NCBI GenBank assembly: GCA_944387285.1
Contig: CALXEH010000002.1
Span: 1-64,000, forward strand
Length of the DNA stretch: 64,000 bases
Source of the DNA: an uncultured Oscillospiraceae bacterium
GTDB taxonomy: Bacteria; Bacillota; Clostridia; Oscillospirales; Oscillospiraceae
Reading direction: 5' to 3'
Shown: positions 16,246-24,494 of the stretch, piece after piece
Layout: each line of letters starts with the position of its first letter
Numbering within the stretch: the first letter of the stretch is position 1
Made by a program: the position numbers and the translations under genes
The notes under the pieces: generated by a model
Seen by the model: only the letters and a program-made list of their open reading frames with translations
Told to the model about the DNA's origin: nothing
The model's database searches: none

Positions 16246-18576
16246 ATGACTGACCTTGAACTCATCCGCCTCTGCGAAGGGGCGGACTGCTGGCACACGC
16301 GCGGCGTGCCGGAGCTGGGCCTGCACCCGCTCATGATGTCCGACGGGCCGCACGGCCTGCGCAAGCAGGAGCGCGCGGGCGACATGCTGGGCATGAACCG
16401 CTCCAAGCCCGCCGTCTGTTTCCCTGCGGCGGTGCTCACGGCCTGCGGCTGGGACTTGGAGCTCCTGCGCGAGATAGGCGCCGCCATAGCCCGCGAGGCG
16501 CTGTCAGAGGGCGTCGGCCTCGTGCTCGGGCCCGGCGCGAACATCAAGCGCAGCCCGCTCTGCGGGCGGAACTTCGAGTATTTCTCCGAGGACCCGCTGC
16601 TCACGGGCCGGCTGGCCGCCGCCTTCATCGAGGGCCTGCAGGCCGAGGGCGCGGGCGCCTGCCTCAAGCACTTCGCCTGCAACAACCAGGAATACAAGCG
16701 CTTCTCCTCGGACAGCCGCGTGGACGAGCGGACGCTGAGGGAGATCTACCTGCGCGGCTTCGAGCTGGCCGTGAGGGCCGCAAAGCCCGCCGCCCTCATG
16801 TGCGCCTACAACAGCGTAAACGGCGAGCACTGCTCGGACAACCGCCGGCTGCTGACGGACATCCTGCGCGGCGGCTGGGGCTTTGAGGGCGCGGTCATAA
16901 GCGACTGGGGCGCGGGGAACGACAGGCTGCGCGGCATCAAGGCCGGCTGCGACCTGCTCATGCCCGGCGGCTCGGGCTATATGGAGGCGGACTGTCTTCG
17001 AGCCATGGACAGGGGCGAGCTCAGCCGCGAGGAGCTGGAGCTCTGCGCCGGGCGCGTGGAGCGCCTTGCGCGAAAGTACGCCGCGGCGGCCTCGGCGGGC
17101 CGCGCCTGCGACTACGCCCGGGACCACGAGCTCGCCCGCCTGGCGGCGGAGCGCTGCGCCGTGCTGCTCAAGAACGAGGGCGGCATCCTGCCGGTAAAGG
17201 ACCGGGCCGGGACGGTGTTCATAGGCGACATGGCGGCGCATCCGCGCTATCAGGGCGCGGGCAGCAGCCATATAAACCCGAAAAAGCTCACGAGCGCGGC
17301 GGGCTGCTGCCCCGACATAAAGTGGGTGCAGGGCTGCCTCGCAGACGGCGGCACCACGGGCGAGCTCATCGCGGCGGCCGAGCGCGCGGCGCGGTCGGCA
17401 AAGACGGCGGTGGTGTTCGCGGGCCTGCCGGCGCAGTACGAGTCTGAGGGCTTTGACCGCGCGGACATGTCCATGCCCGAAGGACACATCCGGCTCATCG
17501 AGGCCGTGGCGGCGGCGAACCCGGACACCGTGGTCGTGCTCTCCTGCGGCGGGGCCGTGGAGTGCCCCTGGGCGGACAGGGTGCGCGGCATACTCTACAT
17601 GGGCCTGCCGGGCGAGGCGGGCGGCGAGGCCATTGAGCGGCTGCTCTTCGGCGCGGCGAACCCCTCCGGCAAGCTGGCGGAGAGCTGGCCGATGCGGTAT
17701 TCGGACAGCGCCGTCTCGGAGCACTACGGCGAGCGCGACCCGCTCTACCGCGAGGGCCTCTACGTCGGCTACCGCTGGTATTCGAGCGCCGGGATACCGG
17801 TGCGCTTCGCCTTCGGCCACGGGCTGAGCTACACGGAGTTTGAGTATTCGGACATGGCCGTCGGGGACGGCGCGGTCAGCTTCACGCTGACGAACGCCGG
17901 CAAATGCGCCGGCGCGGAGGTCTCGCAGCTGTATTTCGTCCCGCCCGAGGGCGCGTACTACCGGCCGCGCCTGAACCTCTGCGGCTTTGCGCGGACGTAT
18001 CTGGAGCCGGGCGAGAGCCGCCGGGTGAGGCTGGATATCGCAAAGGAGAGCCTGGAGGTCTGGACCCCGGCGGGCTGGCGCACGCCGGGCGGGGAATACC
18101 GGCTGCTGCTGGGTTCTGGCAGCGCGGATATCCGGCTCGAGGCGGCGCTGACGCTGCCGGAGACGGAACTGCCCGAGCCGCCGGAGACGCCGGGCTGGTA
18201 CTTCGCGCCCCAGGGCAAGCCGAGCACGGCGGATTTTGAGCGGCTGCTGGGCCGGCGCCTCGCGCCCCGGCCCGTCCGGAAGGGCACATACACGATGGAG
18301 AGCACGCTCACGGACCTCTGCTGCAGCTGCCGCTCGGCCCGGCTGCTGAAGCTGGCGCTCGAGCAGGTGCTCGTCAGGGCCGGCGGCGGCGACAAGTCCT
18401 CGCCGGAGTACAAAATGATGCTCTCCTCGGCGGCGGACGCCTCGCTGAGCGCCATGCAGATAAACGGCGGCATACGCGGGCCCTGGCTCGGCGCGCTGCT
18501 GGAGCTGGCCAACGGCAGATACAAAAACTGCCTCGGGCTGCTGGCCCGGGGCCTCAGGAAGGCGGTGAAGGGATGA
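16246..18576 (+). CDS. Glycoside hydrolase family 3 beta-glucosidase-type enzyme
   Basis: 776 residues. GH3 N-terminal barrel with SDGPHGLRKQ, KHFACNNQE and the nucleophile Asp in GAVISDWGAGNDR (about 220), then the GH3 C-terminal domain (GLPGEAGGEAIERLLFG), then a fibronectin-III-like domain (about 535-620). The last 95 residues form a helical tail beginning YTMESTLTDL that resembles the two tiny proteins encoded at 50505-50956. There is no signal peptide, so the enzyme acts on imported glycosides. ATG 16246 is supported by AAAGGAG. It overlaps rhaD by four bases, which suggests a rhamnose-containing glycoside substrate; that is inference. Confidence 0.93.
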   Translation: MTDLELIRLCEGADCWHTRGVPELGLHPLMMSDGPHGLRKQERAGDMLGMNRSKPAVCFPAAVLTACGWDLELLREIGAAIAREALSEGVGLVLGPGANIKRSPLCGRNFEYFSEDPLLTGRLAAAFIEGLQAEGAGACLKHFACNNQEYKRFSSDSRVDERTLREIYLRGFELAVRAAKPAALMCAYNSVNGEHCSDNRRLLTDILRGGWGFEGAVISDWGAGNDRLRGIKAGCDLLMPGGSGYMEADCLRAMDRGELSREELELCAGRVERLARKYAAAASAGRACDYARDHELARLAAERCAVLLKNEGGILPVKDRAGTVFIGDMAAHPRYQGAGSSHINPKKLTSAAGCCPDIKWVQGCLADGGTTGELIAAAERAARSAKTAVVFAGLPAQYESEGFDRADMSMPEGHIRLIEAVAAANPDTVVVLSCGGAVECPWADRVRGILYMGLPGEAGGEAIERLLFGAANPSGKLAESWPMRYSDSAVSEHYGERDPLYREGLYVGYRWYSSAGIPVRFAFGHGLSYTEFEYSDMAVGDGAVSFTLTNAGKCAGAEVSQLYFVPPEGAYYRPRLNLCGFARTYLEPGESRRVRLDIAKESLEVWTPAGWRTPGGEYRLLLGSGSADIRLEAALTLPETELPEPPETPGWYFAPQGKPSTADFERLLGRRLAPRPVRKGTYTMESTLTDLCCSCRSARLLKLALEQVLVRAGGGDKSSPEYKMMLSSAADASLSAMQINGGIRGPWLGALLELANGRYKNCLGLLARGLRKAVKG

Positions 18577-19379
18577 ACCTGCCCTTTATTGACAAAGTGG
18601 AGGAGCTGGCGGCCACGGCCTCGAACATGTACCGGCTGGGCTGGCACGAGCGCAACGGCGGGAACATCAGCCTGCTGCTGGACGCGCCCGAGACGGAGGG
18701 CCTGGCCCATGCCGAGGTGAAGCGCGCCTTCGACACGGGCTTTGACGCCTCGGCGCTCGCGGGCAGGTACCTGCTCGTCACGGGCACGGGCAAGTACTTC
18801 AAGAACCTCGAAAAGTACCCGGAGCGCGACCTGGGCCTCATCCGCATCAGCGCGGACGGGAGCAAGGCGGAGCTCATCTGGGGCTACTCTGACGGCGGGA
18901 AGTGCACCTCCGAGCTGCCGAGCCACCTCATGGGCCACATCTCGCGGCTCGCCGTGGACGGGGAAAACCGCGTCGTCATGCACAGCCACCCGACGAACCT
19001 CATCGCCATGACCTGCGTACACGAGCTGGACTCGCGCGAGTTCACGCGCACGCTCTGGCGCATGAACAACGAGTGCATCATGGTGCTGCCGGACGGGGTG
19101 AACGTCCTGCCCTGGCAGCTGTGCGGCACGGCGGAGATAGGCGTCGAGACGGCGCGGGAATTCAAGACGGCGCGGCTCGTCGTCTGGGCCCACCACGGCA
19201 TCTACGGCTGCGGGGCCACGCTGGACGACGCCTTCGGCCTCATCGAGAGCGCGGAGAAGGCGGCGGAGATCTACCTCAAGATCGCCCACCTGCCCATCAA
19301 GGGCCTCATCGAGGACGAGCAGCTGAAAAAACAGGCCCGTCACCTGGGCCTGTGCGTGAGAAGCGGCTATTTGGATTGA
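18573..19379 (+). CDS. rhaD: Rhamnulose-1-phosphate aldolase
   Basis: 268 residues, class II (zinc) aldolase fold, matching E. coli RhaD: GWHERNGGNISLLLD, LLVTGTGKYFKN, catalytic/zinc region TSELPSHLMGH, MHSHPTNLIAMT (two zinc His), NVLPWQLCGTAEIG and HHGIYGCG. It cleaves L-rhamnulose-1-phosphate into DHAP and L-lactaldehyde. The start overlaps the GH3 stop, so the two are coupled. Isomerase and kinase genes (rhaA, rhaB) are not in the window. Its 3' end overlaps the convergent kinase gene by 13 bases. FucO at 8098 can reduce the lactaldehyde. Confidence 0.92.
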   Translation: MNLPFIDKVEELAATASNMYRLGWHERNGGNISLLLDAPETEGLAHAEVKRAFDTGFDASALAGRYLLVTGTGKYFKNLEKYPERDLGLIRISADGSKAELIWGYSDGGKCTSELPSHLMGHISRLAVDGENRVVMHSHPTNLIAMTCVHELDSREFTRTLWRMNNECIMVLPDGVNVLPWQLCGTAEIGVETAREFKTARLVVWAHHGIYGCGATLDDAFGLIESAEKAAEIYLKIAHLPIKGLIEDEQLKKQARHLGLCVRSGYLD

Positions 19380-20524
19380 CGCCGGCCAAAGACGGCCGTG
19401 ACCCTGGCCCCGTTCGGGACGTTTTCGATGCAGAGCCGGCCGTTGTGCCGGCGGCAGAGTATATCGCAGATATTCAGGCCCAGGCCGAGATGGCCGGAGC
19501 CGCTGCCCTCGCCCTTGTAAAAAGGGGCGGGGGCTTTTTCCAGCCCCTCCTTCGTGAAGCCGCCGCCGTCGTCCGTGACGGATACGCTCAAGCCTTCCGC
19601 CCCGGCTCGCAGCTCTATCTCCACCCGGGCGCGCGCATACCTCGCGCTGTTCGAGAGGATGTTGCCGCAGACCTGCATGACCACCTCGCTGTCCACGTCC
19701 GCCTCGCCCTCGCCGCAGACGAGCTCCACCCCGCGCCCGGCGAGCAGTATCTCCGCCGTCTCGCGCAGGGCCGCGGCCAGCTCGCCGAGCGGCACGCGCA
19801 CGCGCCGCACCTCCAGGTCCTCCATGCGCTGCAGGCTGGACATGGCGTCGGCATAACGCACAAGGCGTTCGATATGCGTCTGCATGACCCTTACGTCCGC
19901 CGCGGCCTCGCTGTCCGGCGGCAGCCCGGCCCCGAGCAGGCAGGCGCGCCCGCGCAGGACGGTCAGCGGCGTGCGCAGGTCGTGGGCGAAGGCGGCGTTG
20001 AGGCGGCGGCGCTCCTCCATCTGCGCCCAGTGCTCGCGGTTGAGCATGAGCAGCGCGGCGCGCATCTTCTCGAAGGAGGCGCAAAGCCGGCCCAGCTCGT
20101 TGCCGCAGGGCGTCTCCACCGTGAAATCCAGGTCGTTTTCCGCTATTTTCTGCGAGGCGGCGTCGAGCAGCTCGATGGGCCGCTTGAGCTTCCGGCGGTA
20201 AAAAATGACGGCGCACAGGACGATGGCGCCGAGGTAGGAGAGGGGTATCGCCAGGGCCTGCAGGGCCCTCAGGACGTTGTCGAGGGCCTCGTCTTCAGGG
20301 CTGTACTCCATATGCCCGTCCCCGGCGCCAGGGATCTCCTCGGCCAGGGCGCTGTATTTGTTGTAGAGCTCTATCCGCACTTCGTCCATCCAGTTTATAG
20401 CAACGGCGCAGACGACGGTGGCGGCGACGGCGGTGACGACCATGTAGAGGACGAAGGAGACGCGCAGGGGCGCGTCGCGGAGCCTGTGCCTGCGCCCGGC
20501 GGCCGCCGTTTTCACCTTGCCCAT
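19367..20524 (-). CDS. Sensor histidine kinase
   Basis: 385 residues: two membrane segments (about 22-44 and 96-115), HAMP-like linker, HisKA with AAFAHDLRTPLTVLRG (His about 210), and HATPase with GNILSNSARYARA, DDGGGF and GLGLNICDILCRRHNG. The start is ATG 20524, inside the end of the response-regulator gene (13-base overlap). It acts with that regulator and probably responds to an envelope signal, since the third gene of the operon encodes a VTT membrane protein. Its 3' end overlaps rhaD. Confidence 0.93.
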   Translation of the reverse strand: MGKVKTAAAGRRHRLRDAPLRVSFVLYMVVTAVAATVVCAVAINWMDEVRIELYNKYSALAEEIPGAGDGHMEYSPEDEALDNVLRALQALAIPLSYLGAIVLCAVIFYRRKLKRPIELLDAASQKIAENDLDFTVETPCGNELGRLCASFEKMRAALLMLNREHWAQMEERRRLNAAFAHDLRTPLTVLRGRACLLGAGLPPDSEAAADVRVMQTHIERLVRYADAMSSLQRMEDLEVRRVRVPLGELAAALRETAEILLAGRGVELVCGEGEADVDSEVVMQVCGNILSNSARYARARVEIELRAGAEGLSVSVTDDGGGFTKEGLEKAPAPFYKGEGSGSGHLGLGLNICDILCRRHNGRLCIENVPNGARVTAVFGRRQSK

Positions 20525-21189
20525 CGGTAGCCCACCCCCCACACGGTCTCGATGTACTGCCGCGGGCAGCCCGCGGCGGCAAATTTCGCGCGGATGCGGC
20601 GCACATGCTCGGAGATGACGGCGGAGTCGCCCTCGCCGTCTATGCCCCAGACGCACTCGTAGATGCGCTCGCGGTCAAAGACCATGCCCGGGTTTTGGGA
20701 GAGGAACTCGACGATGTCGAATTCCCTGCGCACGAGCCCCAGCTCGCGCCCGGCCCAGCTGGCCCTGCGCTCGGAGTAGTTTATGACGAGCTCGCCCTCG
20801 AAGCGCAGCTCGGCGGCGGTACCGTGGCGGCGCTCGCGCCGCAGGTGGGCGTCCACGCGCGCGGCGAGTTCTTCAAGGGAGAAGGGCTTCACGACGTAGT
20901 CGTCGCCGCCCGCGGCGAAGCCCTGCAGCTTGTCCGAGTCCTCCACCCTCGCGGTGAGGAAGATGATGGGGCAGGCGACGTGACTGCGGATGCGGCGGCA
21001 GACCTCCAGGCCGTCGAGGCCCGGCATGTTCACGTCGAGCAGGATGAGGTCCGGCCCGCGCGCGGCCTGGCGCACGGCCTCCTCGCCGCTGCCGGCGCGC
21101 AGGATGTCATAGCCCCGCGCGGCGAACAGGCGGGCCAGGGTCTCGACTATGTCCGGCTCATCGTCGGCGATGAGCAGCTTATCCGGCAT
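20512..21189 (-). CDS. OmpR/PhoB-family response regulator
   Basis: 225 residues. Receiver with IADDEPD, phosphoacceptor in LILLDVNMPGLDG and Lys in VVKPF; the C-terminal winged helix ends ISEHVRRIRAKF and TVWGVGYRWAR. It overlaps the VTT gene by 11 bases and the kinase gene by 13, so all three are one operon. Confidence 0.94.
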   Translation of the reverse strand: MPDKLLIADDEPDIVETLARLFAARGYDILRAGSGEEAVRQAARGPDLILLDVNMPGLDGLEVCRRIRSHVACPIIFLTARVEDSDKLQGFAAGGDDYVVKPFSLEELAARVDAHLRRERRHGTAAELRFEGELVINYSERRASWAGRELGLVRREFDIVEFLSQNPGMVFDRERIYECVWGIDGEGDSAVISEHVRRIRAKFAAAGCPRQYIETVWGVGYRWAR

Positions 21190-21913
21190 CCTTGTCCTCC
21201 TCCTTTTTGAGCCGCTCCTCGTGCCGGCGGCAGATGCGGCGGTAGGCCAGCAGGCCCGCGCCGCTTATGAGGAGCGTGGCGCCGAGGGCAATGCCGGCGA
21301 AGACATAGTTCTGCACGCCCAGGGCGCTGCCGCCTATCGTCGAGGTGACGATGGACGGTATCCTCGCCACCGAGGTGATGAGCAGCCAGGTCCAGGCGCT
21401 CATGCCCGTGAGCGGCGCAAAATAGCCGAGCAGGTCCTTGGGCGTGCCCGGGATGAGGATGAGCAGGAACATGAGCGTGTTGCGCCGGCGCTCGTCGCGC
21501 AAAAAGCGCAGGGACTCTATCTTCTCGCGCGGGAAGAAGATCTCCACCGCCCGCACGCCGAAGCGCTTCACGAAGAAAAACACCGCCATGCTGCCGATGA
21601 TCGTCCCGCCCAGGCAGAGCAGCGTGCCCTCTACGGCGCCGAAGGCGTAGCCCGCGCCCAGCTCCATGGGCTCGCCGGGGATGATCGCCACGAAGACCTG
21701 CAGCAGCTGCATGCCCAGGAACCACACCCGGCTCATCACCCCGCCCGAATCCACCCAGGCGCGGAAGCGCTCGGGCTCGGAGACGAAACGCAGCATGGGC
21801 CGGCCCACGAACCAGGCCACAGCCAGGGTCAGCAGTATGAACACGGCGATGGAGGCGGCGGCTATATACTTTTTGGCGCGGTCGGAGAGCTCCGGCCTCT
21901 GGTGTGCGGACAT
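21179..21913 (-). CDS. TVP38/TMEM64 (VTT domain) membrane protein
   Basis: 244 residues with membrane segments near 18-38 and a VTT core: LQVFVAIIPGEPMELGAGYAFG, GTIIGSMAVFFFVKRFG and LILIPGTPKDLLGYFAPLTG, the reentrant-loop motifs of the DedA/TVP38 superfamily. Members are linked to lipid scrambling or undecaprenyl-phosphate recycling; the role of this one is unknown. It is the first gene of an operon with a response regulator and kinase. Confidence 0.9.
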   Translation of the reverse strand: MSAHQRPELSDRAKKYIAAASIAVFILLTLAVAWFVGRPMLRFVSEPERFRAWVDSGGVMSRVWFLGMQLLQVFVAIIPGEPMELGAGYAFGAVEGTLLCLGGTIIGSMAVFFFVKRFGVRAVEIFFPREKIESLRFLRDERRRNTLMFLLILIPGTPKDLLGYFAPLTGMSAWTWLLITSVARIPSIVTSTIGGSALGVQNYVFAGIALGATLLISGAGLLAYRRICRRHEERLKKEEDKDAG

Positions 21914-22012
21914 ACGCGGCTCCTTTTGTTCATCTCCGGCAAGAAATGTACCGCCGGGAAATCAACTTTTCATCTATTCGCATGAAAATTTAGCACAGCA
22001 GCGAAAAAAACC

Positions 22013-22041
22013 TTGTAATTTAAGGAACACGGTGTTATCAT
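22013..22041 (+). promoter_or_regulatory. promoter of the aminotransferase gene
   Basis: TTGTAA (22013-22018), 17 bases, TATCAT (22036-22041). The coding start is 65 bases downstream, preceded by AGAGGAGG. Confidence 0.55.
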
Positions 22042-22106
22042 TCTTGGTATTATCGCGGATAATATCCCTGCGAGAGAGTTAAAGATGCTAAGAGGAGGAA
22101 CCAGAA

Positions 22107-23297
22107 ATGAAGCTCAGGATCTCAGACCGTATGCAGAAGCCCGATTTTCAGGGCGAATTCACCTCGGCCATACTCAAGGCCGCCGCGTCGCCGGACGTAA
22201 TATCCTTTGCCGGCGGGCTGCCGAACCCCGACTCCTTTCCTGTAAAGGAGATGGAAGCCGCGGTCACCAAGGTCCTTGAGCGGGACGGCGTGCGCGCCCT
22301 GCAGTACAGCAACACCGAGGGCTATATGCCGCTGCGCAAGTTCATCTCCGACAGATACAAGAGCCAGGGCGTGGACTTCGCGCCGGAGAACATCATCATA
22401 ACGAACGGCTCGCAGCAGGCGCTGGACATGGTCGCGGCGACGCTGATAAACCCGGGCGACAAGGTCGCCGTCGAGAAGCCGAGCTACCTGGCCGCGCTGC
22501 AGACCTTCCATCTGTACGACCCGAAGATAGTCTCCGTCAGCCTGAACGAGGACGGCATCGACTGCGACGAGCTGGAGAAGACGCTCAAGGAGCACGACCC
22601 GAAGTTCATCTATGTGATACCGAACTTCCAGAACCCGACGGGCCTGACCTACACCCAGGCGGTGCGCGAGCGCGCGGCAGAGATACTCAAGGCCGCGGGC
22701 ACCCCGGTCATTGAGGACAACCCCTACGGCGAGCTGCGCTTCCACGGCGAGGGCGGCAGCAGCTTTGCGGCCCTGCTGGGCGAGCAGTGCGCGGCCATGG
22801 GCACCTTCTCGAAGATCGTCGCGCCCGGCATGCGCATAGGCTGGATAGCCTGCAAGCAGCCCGAGCTCTACGCCAAGCTGCTGGCCTTCAAGTCCACGAT
22901 GGACCTGCACACGAACATCTTCGGCCAGATGGTGCTGGCGGAGTACCTGCTGGACAACGACCTCGACGCGCAGATCGAGAAGATAAAGGTCATGTACCGC
23001 GAGAAGGCGGAGAAGATGATGGCCTGCATGGCGGAGGACTTCCCCGCGGACGTGAGCTACACCAAGCCCGAGGGCGGCATGTTCATCTGGGCGACGATGC
23101 CGGAGGGGCTCAAGGCCGTGGACGTCATGACCGCCGCCGCCAAGAAGGGCGTGGCCGTCTGCCCCGGCGACCCCTTCTACGAGGAGGACAGGGACGTGCG
23201 CACCATGCGCATCAACTACTCCAACAGCTCCGACGAGGCCATAGAAAAGGGCATCAAGATCCTCGGCGACACGCTCAAGGAGCTGCTCGCGAAGTAA
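22107..23297 (+). CDS. PLP-dependent class I aminotransferase (2-aminoadipate transaminase type)
   Basis: 396 residues, fold type I. The opening ISFAGGLPNPDSFP, TNGSQQALDMVA, YVIPNFQNPTGLT and the PLP lysine in GTFSKIVAPGMRIGW are typical of the LysN/MocR-like aminotransferase group that handles 2-aminoadipate, aromatic or branched amino acids. The substrate cannot be fixed from sequence. The gene is alone, with its own promoter and a strong terminator. Confidence 0.92.
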   Translation: MKLRISDRMQKPDFQGEFTSAILKAAASPDVISFAGGLPNPDSFPVKEMEAAVTKVLERDGVRALQYSNTEGYMPLRKFISDRYKSQGVDFAPENIIITNGSQQALDMVAATLINPGDKVAVEKPSYLAALQTFHLYDPKIVSVSLNEDGIDCDELEKTLKEHDPKFIYVIPNFQNPTGLTYTQAVRERAAEILKAAGTPVIEDNPYGELRFHGEGGSSFAALLGEQCAAMGTFSKIVAPGMRIGWIACKQPELYAKLLAFKSTMDLHTNIFGQMVLAEYLLDNDLDAQIEKIKVMYREKAEKMMACMAEDFPADVSYTKPEGGMFIWATMPEGLKAVDVMTAAAKKGVAVCPGDPFYEEDRDVRTMRINYSNSSDEAIEKGIKILGDTLKELLAK

Positions 23298-23317
23298 GTA
23301 GAATATAGCATAATAAA

Positions 23318-23357
23318 CCCGCCCGTGGAAGACAAATTTCCACGGGCGGGCTTTTTT
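23318..23357. terminator. Rho-independent terminator
   Basis: CCCGCCCGTGGAA / TTCCACGGGCGGG (23318-23330 and about 23338-23350) around a short loop, followed by TTTTTT. It ends the aminotransferase transcript and lies just beyond the convergent foldase gene. Confidence 0.88.
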
Positions 23358-23380
23358 CCGTCTCCGGCCCTGCGGCGGCC

Positions 23381-24493
23381 TCAGCCGCCGAAGATGTCGT
23401 TTATATCGAGGTCTTCAAAACCCGGCGCCCAGCTGGTCTCGGCGTTCTCGGCCCAGCCCATCTGCTGGCTGTCGTAGAGGTTCGCGGCCGCCACGGCCCT
23501 TATCGTGTAGGGCGTGCCGGCGGAGTCGAAGCGCATGACCCTGTCCTCGGCCCGCAGGGGCTCCCTGAGGATGATGTGGTAGCCGAAGGGGCTCTCGACT
23601 ATCTCCGACATCTGGCCCGGCTCCAGGGCCGCCGCGGCGGTCTCAAAGGCCTCCACCATCTCGCCGGAGCTGAAGCAGTAGCCGTCCGGGAAGGCGGCCA
23701 GGCCCGTGTCCTCGCTGTTTTCCTGCATGAGCGCGTCGAAGGCCTCTTCCAGCTCCTCGCCGCTCTTGCCCTCGAGCTGGGCGTAGATGGCCTCGGCCTG
23801 CTCCAGCTTTTCGGCCTTGGCCGCGTCGTCCAGCGGCTCGCCCTCGGCGTCCGTCGTCTGGATGAGTATGTGCTTTGCCGTCATGAAGCCGTATTCCTCG
23901 GCGAAGTCCTGGACCTGCTGCTCCGTCAGCTTCTCGCCCGAGCTGCCGTAGAGCGTGGTGAAGGCGCGGGAATACAGCGCCGCCATGCGGTTTATGAAGT
24001 CATAGAGCTCGGGGCTGACGTAGGTCTCGGCCAGGATGTCGAAAAACTCCTCCTGCGTGCCGTCCTCGCCCGCGACGGAGCTGATGTCGCTCTCGAGCAG
24101 GGCCTGGAGCGAGGCCTCGTCCTCCTCGGTGAGCCGGACGCCCTCCTTTTCGGCGTTGACCTCGAGGGCGTGGTACTGGACGCAGTAGCCCTTGGCCGCG
24201 TCGATGAGCAGCTCGCCCACCGTCATGCCGGCGTCGTAGGCGCTGGGCGCGTTGAGGTCGGTGATCTCGCCGTTTTCGGAGCAGTAGTCGTTGTAGCAGG
24301 TGTAGAGCCAGTAGAAGAACTCGGCCCAGTCGGCCTCGGCGCCGTCCACGGTCAGCACGACGGCGTCGGGCTCGTACTTGGCCCTGGCGGCGTCCCAGTC
24401 CAGGCCCTCCTCCACGGCTTCCTGCGAGCCGCAGCCGGACATGAGCCCGAGCGCCAGCGCAAGGCATATCAGCACAGATATGAGTCTTTTCAT
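23381..24493 (-). CDS. PpiC/PrsA-type peptidyl-prolyl isomerase lipoprotein
   Basis: 370 residues. Signal peptide with lipobox MSGC (Cys21), a helical N-terminal region, then a parvulin (rotamase) domain at about 215-330 with TAKHILIQT, FPDGYCFSSGEMVEAFETAA and VESPFGYHIILRE. It is expected to help fold exported proteins outside the membrane. ATG 24493 is preceded by AAGGAGG and lies one base past the mfd stop. The mfd-foldase gene pair is common in Firmicutes. Confidence 0.9.
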   Translation of the reverse strand: MKRLISVLICLALALGLMSGCGSQEAVEEGLDWDAARAKYEPDAVVLTVDGAEADWAEFFYWLYTCYNDYCSENGEITDLNAPSAYDAGMTVGELLIDAAKGYCVQYHALEVNAEKEGVRLTEEDEASLQALLESDISSVAGEDGTQEEFFDILAETYVSPELYDFINRMAALYSRAFTTLYGSSGEKLTEQQVQDFAEEYGFMTAKHILIQTTDAEGEPLDDAAKAEKLEQAEAIYAQLEGKSGEELEEAFDALMQENSEDTGLAAFPDGYCFSSGEMVEAFETAAAALEPGQMSEIVESPFGYHIILREPLRAEDRVMRFDSAGTPYTIRAVAAANLYDSQQMGWAENAETSWAPGFEDLDINDIFGG

Positions 24494-24494
24494 C

